In this document: in pieces, positions 1 through 9,060 of the stretch
How positions within the stretch are numbered: position 1 is the first letter of the stretch
Layout of the letters: each line of letters starts with the position of its first letter
The notes under the pieces: model-generated
What the model was told of the DNA's origin: nothing
Databases searched by the model: none
The model's input: the letters and a program-made list of their open reading frames with translations, nothing else
DNA from: Deltaproteobacteria bacterium
GTDB lineage: Bacteria; Desulfobacterota; DSM-4660; Desulfatiglandales; Desulfatiglandaceae
Direction of reading: 5' to 3'
Assembly (NCBI GenBank): GCA_021163285.1
Contig: JAGGXA010000079.1
Location: forward strand, 1 to 41,412
DNA: 41,412 nucleotides
Made by a program: the position numbers and the translations under genes

Positions 1-23
1 AAATATATTTGAGTTCGTATCAT
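1..23 (-). CDS. 5' end (about 7 codons, MIRTQIY...) of a gene running off the window; possible ribbon-helix-helix antitoxin
   Basis: Reverse complement reads AGAGGAGGTATAGA-ATG ATA CGA ACT CAA ATA TAT, a strong Shine-Dalgarno followed by MIRTQIY, a start typical of RHH-type antitoxins. Only 23 nt are visible. Confidence 0.3.
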
Positions 24-81
24 TCTATACCTCCTCTTTGATGTATACATTATAGTTGTACATCTTGAGGGTTTTGTCAAG

Positions 82-169
82 GCTCAACGCCACAAATCAC
101 CGGCAGTAAAAAGCAGGGCGAGGAACGAGCGGCGCTTTTTACTGCCCGAGTGCATTTGCATTGTTAGGG
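82..169 (-). other. Integron attC-like recombination site
   Basis: Minus strand: CCCTAAC-AATGCAAATGCACTCGGGCAGTAAAAAGC...GCTTTTTACTGCCGGTGATTTGTGGC-GTTGAGC. R' box GTTGAGC fits GTTRRRY; R'' box CCCTAAC fits RYYYAAC at 6/7. The arms are imperfectly complementary with an apparent extra G, plus a perfect 13-bp inner stem (102-114/134-146). The stop codon of the upstream ORF lies inside R''. Confidence 0.55.
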
Positions 170-307
170 TTTCTCATTCATTGGAATTACTATATTGACA
201 AGCTTCCAAAATAAACCATCTCGCTTAAAAACAAACCTTGCTTTTTCGCCCTTATCATTTGGAACCTAAATAGAAAACTTGCTAACAGAATCATATGAGA
301 ACATAGG
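164..307 (-). pseudogene. 3' remnant of a cassette-like ORF (MFSYDSVSKFSI*VPNDKGEKARFVFKRDGLFWKLVNIVIPMNEKP*)
   Basis: Reverse-strand reading gives a protein-like C-terminus with one in-frame TAG (probable CAG>TAG). It ends in TAA within CCCTAAC of the attC-like site and is cut on the other side by the MITE-like element at 307. Confidence 0.45.
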
Positions 308-445
308 AGGCTGTCCGAGAATAGCAATTTTTTTCAAAATCAAGGCTTGCTCAAAAAATTACCGCAGACATATAGTTGATATTTCGAGGATAATTTTTTG
401 AGCATAACGCAGAGTTTGGAAAAAAGGGTATTCCCGGACAGCCTC
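307..445. repeat. MITE-like long-hairpin element, copy A1
   Basis: Starts GAGGCTGTCCGAGAATA and ends TATTCCCGGACAGCCTC (terminal inverted repeats). Internal perfect inverted repeat GCTCAAAAAATTA...TAATTTTTTGAGC. Homologous to 22148-22308, 26335-26507 and 35833-35994. Confidence 0.75.
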
Positions 446-697
446 CCAGGTACAACTAAATTATCATACGAAATTATCATGAAAAGACGTCGGAATTCCA
501 AACAATGTCAATAATGTCCTATTTTTTAGTCTTTACACTTTAGTGTCTAAGATAATAGTATAAATATAGGTAACTGTTTCAGCGTTCAAAGTGCAAGGCG
601 TTAATAGCTGAGCGTAAAGACAGAGTTTATTTGAAAAGAACCATTTATTGCAGGTAAATCGAGTGTAAAGACAAACTTCAAAAGAAGGTATTTTAAA

Positions 698-1219
698 ATG
701 AGAAAGTTTTTATGTATAATTCCTCTTCTTTTATGTTCTTTAACCGGTTGTGTACATGTAATCTCCATGGATTTAAGGGAAAAAGTTGATAAGAATATTT
801 CCTTTAAAGAAATAATTAAAGATCCGGATGCCGTAAAAGGAAAGACTGTTCTTATAAGCGGAGTTATCCTCGGTTCCAGGAATACAAAAGAAGGCACTTT
901 AATAGAGATACTCCAAAAGCCGGCAGATCTCGAAGAAAGGCCGAAAGAAGTTTATAGATCCGACGGGAGATTTTTAGCGTTATATGATGGTTATCTTGAT
1001 ACGGAAATTTATAGTCGAGGAATGGAGACTGCAGTCGCAGGGGAAATAACAGGAAAAAGGATCCTCCCGCTTGATGAGATAGAATATTCATATCCTCTTA
1101 TTTTGATTAAAGAAATACATCTATTTAAACCGAAAAAGGAAGAAATGTCTTATAGAACTCCCTATCCCTATTGGTATTATCAACCATATTATTGCCCATA
1201 TTGGTATCTATGGTATTAA
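698..1219 (+). CDS. Slp-family outer membrane lipoprotein
   Basis: Lipobox-like LLLCSLTGC; domain pattern 'DPDAVKGKTVLISGVILGSRNTKEGTLIEILQKP' typical of the Slp family. Confidence 0.75.
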   Translation: MRKFLCIIPLLLCSLTGCVHVISMDLREKVDKNISFKEIIKDPDAVKGKTVLISGVILGSRNTKEGTLIEILQKPADLEERPKEVYRSDGRFLALYDGYLDTEIYSRGMETAVAGEITGKRILPLDEIEYSYPLILIKEIHLFKPKKEEMSYRTPYPYWYYQPYYCPYWYLWY

Positions 1220-1353
1220 AGCCAAATTGACTATTGCCTGGGAAAGTAAATATTTGTAATGAGGATTTTTGACTTCAATGTTTTCTCGGTCATTAACCCT
1301 GAACCATTTAATCTGCGAACGTTTGCAAAATGAGAAGATCCGGAGGCTGAATA

Positions 1354-2181
1354 ATGACAGATCCGTCACATATAAATTATTCCGAACTTGACCACCCTGA
1401 AATCCTTCCCTTGATATTTCATCAAAGAGTTGAGGAAATTTACGGCCCTGCAGATAAAAATCCAGCAGGTTATATGTTTATACCTGTTGGAGAAGGCCAA
1501 TCGATAGGGGCGCGTCTGCATCATTCGGGTAAAGATGCTCCAACCATACTCTTCTTTCACGGCAATGGTGAGATAGTTGCAGACTATGATGATTTGGGGC
1601 CTGTTTATGCGGGAAACGGCATAAATTTTCTGCCTGTCGATTACAGGGGCTATGGCCGGTCTACAGGGACACCGACAGTTACAGGGATGATGTGTGATTG
1701 TCATTTGATATTTCAATATATCAAAGAGTGGCTTGGTTCAAACCATTATACAGGTCCAATTATTATAATGGGACGGTCATTGGGAAGCGCCTCCGCGCTT
1801 GAGCTTGCGGCAAATTATCGGGATGATATAGATGGGCTGATTATTGAGAGCGGCTTTGCGTATGCCATTCCACTTCTTAAACTCCTTGGAATCAATATTG
1901 ATGCCTTTGGAATTACCGAAAAAACAGGTTTTCATAATCATAATATAGAGATGATTCGCAAATTTGATAAACCAACGCTCATCATACATGCTGAATATGA
2001 CCAGGTCATTTCAATAAAGGAAGGAGAGGCCCTTTTTGATGCCTGTGCTGCTGATATTAAAAAATTTTTAAAGATACCGAATGCCGATCACAATACTATT
2101 TTTGTTCATGGTTTTGAAATGTACCTCGCAGAGGTGAAGGAATTGTGCAACTGTTTACGGGTTGAACCGGATATCTTATAA
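1354..2181 (+). CDS. Alpha/beta hydrolase family protein
   Basis: ILFFHGNGE oxyanion motif, GRSLGS nucleophile elbow, C-terminal catalytic 'DHNTIF'. Confidence 0.8.
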   Translation: MTDPSHINYSELDHPEILPLIFHQRVEEIYGPADKNPAGYMFIPVGEGQSIGARLHHSGKDAPTILFFHGNGEIVADYDDLGPVYAGNGINFLPVDYRGYGRSTGTPTVTGMMCDCHLIFQYIKEWLGSNHYTGPIIIMGRSLGSASALELAANYRDDIDGLIIESGFAYAIPLLKLLGINIDAFGITEKTGFHNHNIEMIRKFDKPTLIIHAEYDQVISIKEGEALFDACAADIKKFLKIPNADHNTIFVHGFEMYLAEVKELCNCLRVEPDIL

Positions 2182-2194
2182 GGAGAAAAAAAAT

Positions 2195-5113
2195 ATGACC
2201 ATAACCCACGGCTTCCAACTGCTAAGAGAGCAAGATATAAAGGAAATTAATACCAAAGCAAATCTTTTCCGCCATACAAAGACCGGCGCCGAGCTGTTAT
2301 CTCTCAGTAATAATGACGAAAACAAGGTATTTGGAATTACCTTTCGCACGCCTCCTTCGGACTCCACGGGGGTAGCCCATATCCTGGAGCATTCCGTGCT
2401 CTGCGGATCAAGAAAATACCCGGTAAAAGAGCCGTTTGTTGAGTTGCTGAAAGGGTCTCTCAGCACCTTTTTAAATGCCTTCACATATCCGGACAAGACA
2501 TGCTATCCGGTTGCCAGCCAGAACCTTCAAGACTTTTACAATCTTATTCATGTCTATCTTGATGCCGTGTTTTATCCCCGGATTACTCCTTTTATTTTCC
2601 AGCAGGAGGGCTGGCATTTTGAACTTGAACAAAAAGATCGTCCTTTATTATACAAAGGCGTGGTCTTTAACGAGATGAAGGGCGCTTATTCCTCACCCGA
2701 TAACCTGCTTGCCGAATACTCCCTTCAATCTCTTTTCCCTGATAACACGTATGGCTTTGATTCAGGTGGAGATCCTAAAAAGATTCCGGACCTCAGCTAT
2801 GAACAATTTCGAGTTTTTCATCAAAAATATTATCACCCTTCAAATTCCCGCATCTACTTTTATGGCGATGATGACCCTGAAGAACGTCTCAGAATTATTA
2901 ACGAGTATCTAAAGGTTTTTGAACCGATCGAACTTGATTCAACAATCCGGCACCAGCCCGCATTTGACCGGCCGGTTCGCCTTACCCGTCCATTTATGGT
3001 GGGAGAAGAAAATCAAGCCAAGGCAAAGGGGATGATAACTCTAAACTGGCTGCTCCCTCTGACGACTGATATCCAGGCAAATATTTCTCTTCGCCTGCTT
3101 TCGTATATCCTTCTTGGTATGCCCGGTTCCCCTCTTCGAAAAGCGCTTATCGACTCACGCCTTGGAGAAGATATTACAGGTGAAGGTCTGGGCGCCGAGT
3201 TAAACCGGATCTATTTCTCCACCGGGCTGAAAGGCATTGAAATCGAAAATGCCGAACGTATTGAATCTCTTATTTTGGAAACACTGGAGACTCAGGTCAG
3301 GAAAGGGATTGACCCCTTAAACGTGGAGGCAGCTCTGAACATGATGGAATTCCGTTTGCGGGAAAATAACACAGGCAGTCTTCCAAGGGGCCTTGTCCTG
3401 ATGCTTCGCGCATTAACCACCTGGTTATATGACGGAGACCCGGTTGCCCTGTTAGCCTTTGAAACGCCCCTTAACGAGATAAAATCGCTTGTAAAATCAA
3501 AAAGTTCTTTTTTTGAAGATATAATAGACCGTCTGTTATTAACAAACCAGCATCGCACAACCCTGCTGCTTATCCCTGACCCGGATCTCAGAAAAAAGGA
3601 GGAAGCCGCTGAAAAAGAACGCCTTGCAGCGGCCCGTTCAGCCATGTCACCACAGCAATTAGATGAGATAATCGAAAACACGGTAGAGCTGAAGCGCCTG
3701 CAGGAGACACCGGATTCCCCGGAGGCCCTTAAAACCATACCTGTCCTCAAACTCTCCGATCTGGAAAGAAAAAACAGGTCTATCCCCTTAATATCAGAGA
3801 AAATAAAAGGAACTCCCGTCCTCTTTCACGACCTGTTTACCAATGGCATTGTTTATCTCGACCTTGGATTTAACCTGCACACCCTGCCTGAAAGATATCT
3901 TTCTTATATTCCTCTTTTTGGCCGCGCCCTTCTTGAGATCGGAACGGAAAATGAGGATTTTGTTGCCTTTACGCAGCGAATAAGCAGGAAAACCGGGGGG
4001 ATTACTTCTCAAACATCCAACTCGACCGTGGCAAATTCGACAAGGAGCGCGTCATGGCTTTTTCTTCACGGCAAGGCAATATCAGGCCGGGCGGGGGATT
4101 TATTCTCTATACTTAAAGATTCCCTCCTTACAGTTAAACTGGATAACAGGGAACGATTCCGGCAAATGGTATTAGAAGAAAAGGCCAGACAGGAACAAAA
4201 ACTGATCCCCGAAGGTCATCAGGCAGTCAATTTACGACTCAGGTCGCATTTTGGCGAGGCTTTTTGGGCGGCAGAACAGATGAGCGGTATAAGTTATCTC
4301 TTTTTTCTGAGGGAACTGGCCCGGGACATTGAAAATAAATGGCCGGAAGTCCTTTCCATACTCGAAGAAATTCGCTGCACCATTGTTAACAGTAAGGCGG
4401 CAATTATGAATATTACCCTGGACAAGGGTAATTGGCCAAGGGTGAAACCCCTGATAAATGATTTCCTGGATGCCCTGCCTCAAGGTCCTGTTTCTGAATG
4501 TGACTGGTCGAGAAATTCTTCCGCTCTGTGTGAAGGAATGACTATCCCTGCCCAGGTAAACTATGTTGGCAAGGGAACAAATATATATGAGTCAGGTTAT
4601 CAATTTCATGGGTCGGCGCTGGTAATAACCCGTTATCTGCGAAACTCCTGGTTATGGGATCAAGTCCGGGTGTTGGGTGGAGCGTATGGCGTTTTTTGCA
4701 TGCTTGGCCGTCTTTCGGGAGTCCTGACATTTGTCTCGTACCGGGACCCGAATCTTGTTAATACTATTGATGCCTTTGATAATGCGGCCGGATTTCTCCG
4801 CGACCTGGATCTTGGCAAGGAGGAGCTTACAAAGAGTATTATCGGTGCAATAGGAGATCTCGATACCTTTATGCTCCCTGATGTTAAAGGATATACATCT
4901 ATGCTCCGTTATTTATCAGGCGATACGGATGAGGATAGACAGAAGATGAGGGATGAAATACTGGAAACCGGACAGAACGATTTTACCGCTTTTGCCGAGG
5001 TGCTTGAAAAAGTAAAAGAAAAGGGTTTGGTAAAGCTTTTGGGAGCTGAAAGCGCTATTAAAAAGGTCGCAGGCAAAAGGCCGGGATGGCTTGAAATTAT
5101 CAAGGTGCTGTAA
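2195..5113 (+). CDS. Insulinase-family (M16C, presequence-protease-like) zinc metallopeptidase
   Basis: HxxEH motif in HILEHSVLCGSRKYPVKEPF; about 970 aa; RBS AAGGAG just upstream of ATG at 2195 (the ORF track starts at 2162). Confidence 0.88.
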   Translation: MTITHGFQLLREQDIKEINTKANLFRHTKTGAELLSLSNNDENKVFGITFRTPPSDSTGVAHILEHSVLCGSRKYPVKEPFVELLKGSLSTFLNAFTYPDKTCYPVASQNLQDFYNLIHVYLDAVFYPRITPFIFQQEGWHFELEQKDRPLLYKGVVFNEMKGAYSSPDNLLAEYSLQSLFPDNTYGFDSGGDPKKIPDLSYEQFRVFHQKYYHPSNSRIYFYGDDDPEERLRIINEYLKVFEPIELDSTIRHQPAFDRPVRLTRPFMVGEENQAKAKGMITLNWLLPLTTDIQANISLRLLSYILLGMPGSPLRKALIDSRLGEDITGEGLGAELNRIYFSTGLKGIEIENAERIESLILETLETQVRKGIDPLNVEAALNMMEFRLRENNTGSLPRGLVLMLRALTTWLYDGDPVALLAFETPLNEIKSLVKSKSSFFEDIIDRLLLTNQHRTTLLLIPDPDLRKKEEAAEKERLAAARSAMSPQQLDEIIENTVELKRLQETPDSPEALKTIPVLKLSDLERKNRSIPLISEKIKGTPVLFHDLFTNGIVYLDLGFNLHTLPERYLSYIPLFGRALLEIGTENEDFVAFTQRISRKTGGITSQTSNSTVANSTRSASWLFLHGKAISGRAGDLFSILKDSLLTVKLDNRERFRQMVLEEKARQEQKLIPEGHQAVNLRLRSHFGEAFWAAEQMSGISYLFFLRELARDIENKWPEVLSILEEIRCTIVNSKAAIMNITLDKGNWPRVKPLINDFLDALPQGPVSECDWSRNSSALCEGMTIPAQVNYVGKGTNIYESGYQFHGSALVITRYLRNSWLWDQVRVLGGAYGVFCMLGRLSGVLTFVSYRDPNLVNTIDAFDNAAGFLRDLDLGKEELTKSIIGAIGDLDTFMLPDVKGYTSMLRYLSGDTDEDRQKMRDEILETGQNDFTAFAEVLEKVKEKGLVKLLGAESAIKKVAGKRPGWLEIIKVL

Positions 5114-5301
5114 TCCTCTGTTTTAGTGACCTTGAACCCTGAACCGATAATTATTAACGGTTATTATAATTAGTCTCTGAACGAAAAGCCAAAATTGCCA
5201 TATTTCCGGTAGATTAAGGATGTTTTTCAAATCGAAGTTTTTAAGCCATTAATTGTTAGCAGTTAGCTTTTAAAATCAAACAGATAGTTCCCCGGACTAA
5301 T

Positions 5302-5329
5302 AGCTGACGGCTAAACGCCGACAGCTTTT
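5302..5329 (+). terminator. Possible intrinsic terminator/hairpin
   Basis: AGCTGACGGC-TAAAC-GCCGACAGCT-TTTT (A.A internal mismatch, short T-tract). Confidence 0.3.
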
Positions 5330-5421
5330 CGAAAATCTTCGTTTCTTGAATAATGTTTAACTAACCGAAATAGTATCTGTTTTTAGCTTTCGTTATGACA
5401 CTAAGTTAGGAGAAATTGATC

Positions 5422-7296
5422 ATGAAGAAATATATTATAAATTTTTTTCCTTCCAATCAATCAACGGAAGTAGAAGAGGGTATAACGATTGCCGAGGCGG
5501 CACAGCAGGCCGATGTATTTATCAACAATCTTTGCGGCGGGCAAGGTGTCTGCGGCAAATGTCGCGTTCAGGTTACAAAGGGGAAGGCTGAGGCCGAAGA
5601 AAATGCCATGGGCTTTTTTTCGGAGGATGATATTGAGAAAGGCTTTGTCCTGGCCTGCCAGACAGAGATCCATGATAATCTTGATATTCTGATACCGCCG
5701 GAATCAAGAATGGAAGATTCGCAGATCATGACTGGCGGGGCTTCTGAAACCAGGGATGAAACTGAATCCGGGCCTCTCGTAAGAAAGATTTACCTTGAGC
5801 TTGATCCCCCTACCCTTGAAGATAACATTTCAGATGTTGACCGAATATTCAGGGCATTAAGAAAACAATATGGCTGGCAGTTATTTGATATACCTCTGAC
5901 CTGCCTGCAGGAGCTGTCTGATAAACTCAGGCAAAATGACTGGAAAATAACACTAACGGTCTCAAAAGACAAAGACCGGCACAGAATCATGAAAATTGAG
6001 CCTCTCGATACAACCGGTGTCAATTACGGGGTTGCTGTTGATGTAGGAACCACAACGGTCGTTGTTCAGCTTGTGGATATGAATTCAGGAAGGATCATGG
6101 GTGTTGAAGGCACCCACAATCAACAGGCAAGTTATGGTGAAGATGTTATTTCAAGAATGATCTATGCCTGTGGAAAGGGAGGGCTTGCTCCTCTGCACAA
6201 TGCTATAATAAAAAACATTAACCAGCTTATAGAAAAGCTGGCAGATGATAATGGTATCTCCCCGGATCAGATATATGCCGTAGTTAATGCCGGCAATACA
6301 ACCATGAGCCATTTCCTTCTCGGTCTGACTCCGTGTGCTATCCGGCTTGACCCTTATGTGCCGACCATAAACGAATACCCACAAATTCCGGCTAAAAACA
6401 TAGGAATTAATATACATCCCAATGGGCTTCTCGAAACAATTCCGAGCGTTGCTTCCTATGTGGGAGGAGACATCGTTGCAGGTGTAATGGCAAGTGGTAT
6501 AGCAGACAGTGAAGCTGTAAAGGGACTTATTGATATAGGAACAAATGGTGAAATAGCTATCGGAAATAATGAATGGCTTGTCTGTTGTTCGGCTTCAGCG
6601 GGGCCTGCATTTGAAGGAGGAGGAACCAGCTGCGGCATGCGCGCGACAAAAGGGGCCATTGAAAAAATAGAAATCGCAAATGGAGTGGTGGCATATCAGA
6701 CAATAGGTGGCGCCAGACCAAGAGGGATATGCGGCTCAGCGTTGATAGACTCTATCTATGAACTGGTAAAAAATAAAATAATAGGCGCTGATGGAAAATT
6801 TCACAAAACTTTGAAAGATCCAAGGTTGACCATCCGGGATAACATACCGGCATACACCATCGCGCATGCGGATGAAACCGAAACCGGAGAAGCAATTATT
6901 ATTACTGAACCAGATATTGACAACCTTATCAAATCAAAAGGCGCTGTTTTTGCCGCCATCAAATCTCTTGTGGATTATATCGGGCTTGATTTTGATCAGA
7001 TAGACACATTTTTTGTGGCAGGAGGTTTCGGGAATTATTTAAATATTCCCAAGGCGGTTGCTATCGGCCTGCTCCCGGATATCCCGGTGGAAAAAATACA
7101 ATTCATAGGGAACAGTTCCCTTACAGGCGCGCGCATGTGCCTGCAGTCGGAAAAGGCGAGTGAAAAATGTATCAACATTGCAAGATCTATGACCAACATA
7201 GAGCTTTCCGTTTACCAGCCATTTACTGATGAATATATTGCGGCCCTTTTCCTGCCGCATACCAACAGGAAGCTTTTTCCCTCAGTAACTTACTGA
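5422..7296 (+). CDS. ASKHA-domain 2Fe-2S protein (RACo-like, DUF4445-type corrinoid-activating ATPase)
   Basis: N-terminal ferredoxin motif CGGQGVCGKCRVQV...C; ASKHA core 'VAVDVGTTTVVVQLVD...GGDIVAGVMASG...DIGTNGEIAIG'. RBS TTAGGAG before ATG at 5422. Confidence 0.88.
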   Translation: MKKYIINFFPSNQSTEVEEGITIAEAAQQADVFINNLCGGQGVCGKCRVQVTKGKAEAEENAMGFFSEDDIEKGFVLACQTEIHDNLDILIPPESRMEDSQIMTGGASETRDETESGPLVRKIYLELDPPTLEDNISDVDRIFRALRKQYGWQLFDIPLTCLQELSDKLRQNDWKITLTVSKDKDRHRIMKIEPLDTTGVNYGVAVDVGTTTVVVQLVDMNSGRIMGVEGTHNQQASYGEDVISRMIYACGKGGLAPLHNAIIKNINQLIEKLADDNGISPDQIYAVVNAGNTTMSHFLLGLTPCAIRLDPYVPTINEYPQIPAKNIGINIHPNGLLETIPSVASYVGGDIVAGVMASGIADSEAVKGLIDIGTNGEIAIGNNEWLVCCSASAGPAFEGGGTSCGMRATKGAIEKIEIANGVVAYQTIGGARPRGICGSALIDSIYELVKNKIIGADGKFHKTLKDPRLTIRDNIPAYTIAHADETETGEAIIITEPDIDNLIKSKGAVFAAIKSLVDYIGLDFDQIDTFFVAGGFGNYLNIPKAVAIGLLPDIPVEKIQFIGNSSLTGARMCLQSEKASEKCINIARSMTNIELSVYQPFTDEYIAALFLPHTNRKLFPSVTY

Positions 7297-7378
7297 CTTC
7301 TCTTGACTGTTAATCAATAGTGATTACAATAAAATCAAGATATAAAGTTAACAAATTAACCAAAAGGAGGATGAAACT

Positions 7379-7828
7379 ATGGCAACTTTATTTGATTTAA
7401 TTCCAAGGGCAGGCGATATTATGCCACGCAGAGATATCTTAGGCAGCTTATTTGAAGATTTAGACATCCCAACTCCATTTTTTAAGGAAAAAAAATGGGT
7501 GCCCCCTTTTGATGTCATTGAAAACGATAAGCAATACACGGTGACCGCTGAAATGCCGGGCATAGATGTTAAAGATCTTGATGTGACTTTTTCTGATGGT
7601 CTTTTGACGATCAAGGGAGAAAAGAAACAGGAAAAAGAAGAGGAAGGGAAGGATTATCACAGGATCGAGAGATATTATGGCTCATTTCGAAGAAGTTTCA
7701 GGATCCCTGAAAAAATTCAGGATGATAATATTGATGCTTCTTATAAAGATGGCGTTCTCAAGCTGGTACTTACAAAAGATACGCCGGGTGAACCGAAAAA
7801 AATTGAGGTTAAGCAGAAGGAGGCATAA
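7379..7828 (+). CDS. Hsp20/alpha-crystallin small heat shock protein
   Basis: Alpha-crystallin domain: 'PPFDVIENDKQYTVTAEMPGIDVKDLDVTFSDGLLTIKGEKK...YGSFRRSFRIPE...ASYKDGVLKLVLTK'. Confidence 0.93.
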   Translation: MATLFDLIPRAGDIMPRRDILGSLFEDLDIPTPFFKEKKWVPPFDVIENDKQYTVTAEMPGIDVKDLDVTFSDGLLTIKGEKKQEKEEEGKDYHRIERYYGSFRRSFRIPEKIQDDNIDASYKDGVLKLVLTKDTPGEPKKIEVKQKEA

Positions 7829-7925
7829 TCCGGTTCAGAGGAGGGCTACCCAAAAACATACCTTATCTTAATATAGATAGTACCTGAACAAAAACCGGGA
7901 TTCTTCGTTCAGGAGGCAACTATCG

Positions 7926-7967
7926 GACGCCGTAAAATCATAATAATATTTTGCGGCGTCTTTTTTT
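7926..7967 (+). terminator. Rho-independent terminator
   Basis: GACGCCGTAAAAT-CATAATAAT-ATTTTGCGGCGTC-TTTTTTT: 13-bp stem (one G.T) followed by a T-run. Confidence 0.85.
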
Positions 7968-7992
7968 ATAGCCGTTCACAGGTCGAAAAAAA

Positions 7993-8979
7993 ATGAGCAG
8001 AAAAAAAACTGGACATATTGAGAATGAGCAAAAATCCCAGCCATATTATATGGTTGATGCACATGTTGACTTACCTTATTATATGATGAATCAAGGTAGC
8101 GAGCCATCTTTCAAAGGCCTTAAAACCGGCCCTTTTACCATTGAAAAGGCCGCTTATGCCGGTATCAGGCTGTTTTGTACTGCTCTTTACTGCGAGGACA
8201 GGTTCAATGGCCATGGTTCGGCTGAACATTTCAGGGACATCTTTGGCTATACTTTAAAGGTGCTGGATAGCACAGACATAATCAAAGACAAAGATGACTT
8301 CAGCAAGCTGAGCAAACGGTCGGATAAACCCGCATCTCTTCTCCTTATTGAAAATGCCGATTTCCTTGCCGGGAACCTTTCATATATCGAAATGCTAAAG
8401 GAAAACGGAATTCGAATAGTCGGACTGACCCATGCGGGAACAAACCGTCTTGCTGATGGTAATGCTGTTTTATATCCCAATGGAATTACAGATCAGGGAA
8501 GGGATGTGATCCGTGCAATCCATGAAAACGACCTTATCATAGATGTTGCCCACCTTCATCCTGACAACTTCCGGCAGCTTCTTAAGTTATATGAAGGCCC
8601 AATGATTACCTCTCATACCGGTATAAGAACTTATTGTAATATTCCGAGAAATATTGATCTTGACCAGGCCGGGGAAATTATCGGCATGGACGGGATTATC
8701 GGAATATCCTTCAACCCCGAAATGCTTTCTCTTGATGGAAAAGCAAAAATTGAGGATATTTTTATCCATATCGATGTCCTGATCCAGGAATTTGGTGCTG
8801 ACGGAGTAGGGATAGGATCTGATTTTTGCGGCTTTAACCAGCCAACGGAAGGCATGGAAGATATCAGCAAGATTAAAAGTCTTGTGGATATTATGCTTGA
8901 ACATGGTTATGGAGAAGAGGCAGCAAGAAAAATCATGGGCCTTAACTGGTTGCGTTTGTATGAAAAGCTGTTTGAGTAA
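7993..8979 (+). CDS. Membrane dipeptidase (peptidase M19 family)
   Basis: 'DAHVDLPYYMM', 'IRIVGLTHAGTNRLADG', 'IIDVAHLHPDNF', 'GIGSDFCGF', 'IMGLNWLRLYEKLF'. Confidence 0.85.
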   Translation: MSRKKTGHIENEQKSQPYYMVDAHVDLPYYMMNQGSEPSFKGLKTGPFTIEKAAYAGIRLFCTALYCEDRFNGHGSAEHFRDIFGYTLKVLDSTDIIKDKDDFSKLSKRSDKPASLLLIENADFLAGNLSYIEMLKENGIRIVGLTHAGTNRLADGNAVLYPNGITDQGRDVIRAIHENDLIIDVAHLHPDNFRQLLKLYEGPMITSHTGIRTYCNIPRNIDLDQAGEIIGMDGIIGISFNPEMLSLDGKAKIEDIFIHIDVLIQEFGADGVGIGSDFCGFNQPTEGMEDISKIKSLVDIMLEHGYGEEAARKIMGLNWLRLYEKLFE

Positions 8980-9012
8980 CCGTCATCGCAATAATGCAGC
9001 AGCTAAAAGCGG

Positions 9013-9034
9013 CATGAACGGTTAACCGTTCATG
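9013..9034. repeat. 22-bp perfect palindrome CATGAACGGTTAACCGTTCATG
   Basis: Direct reading; contains the GAACGGTTA motif recurring in other spacers. Confidence 0.9.
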
Positions 9035-9060
9035 GTTTACAGTTATCGGTTAACGGTTGC

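Noticed and set aside
490-580. Possible IS-end-like sequence (AATGTCCTATTTTTTAGTCTTTACACTTTAGTGTCTAAG)
   Set aside because: Suggestive of some IS termini but no transposase fragment or matching second end was found.
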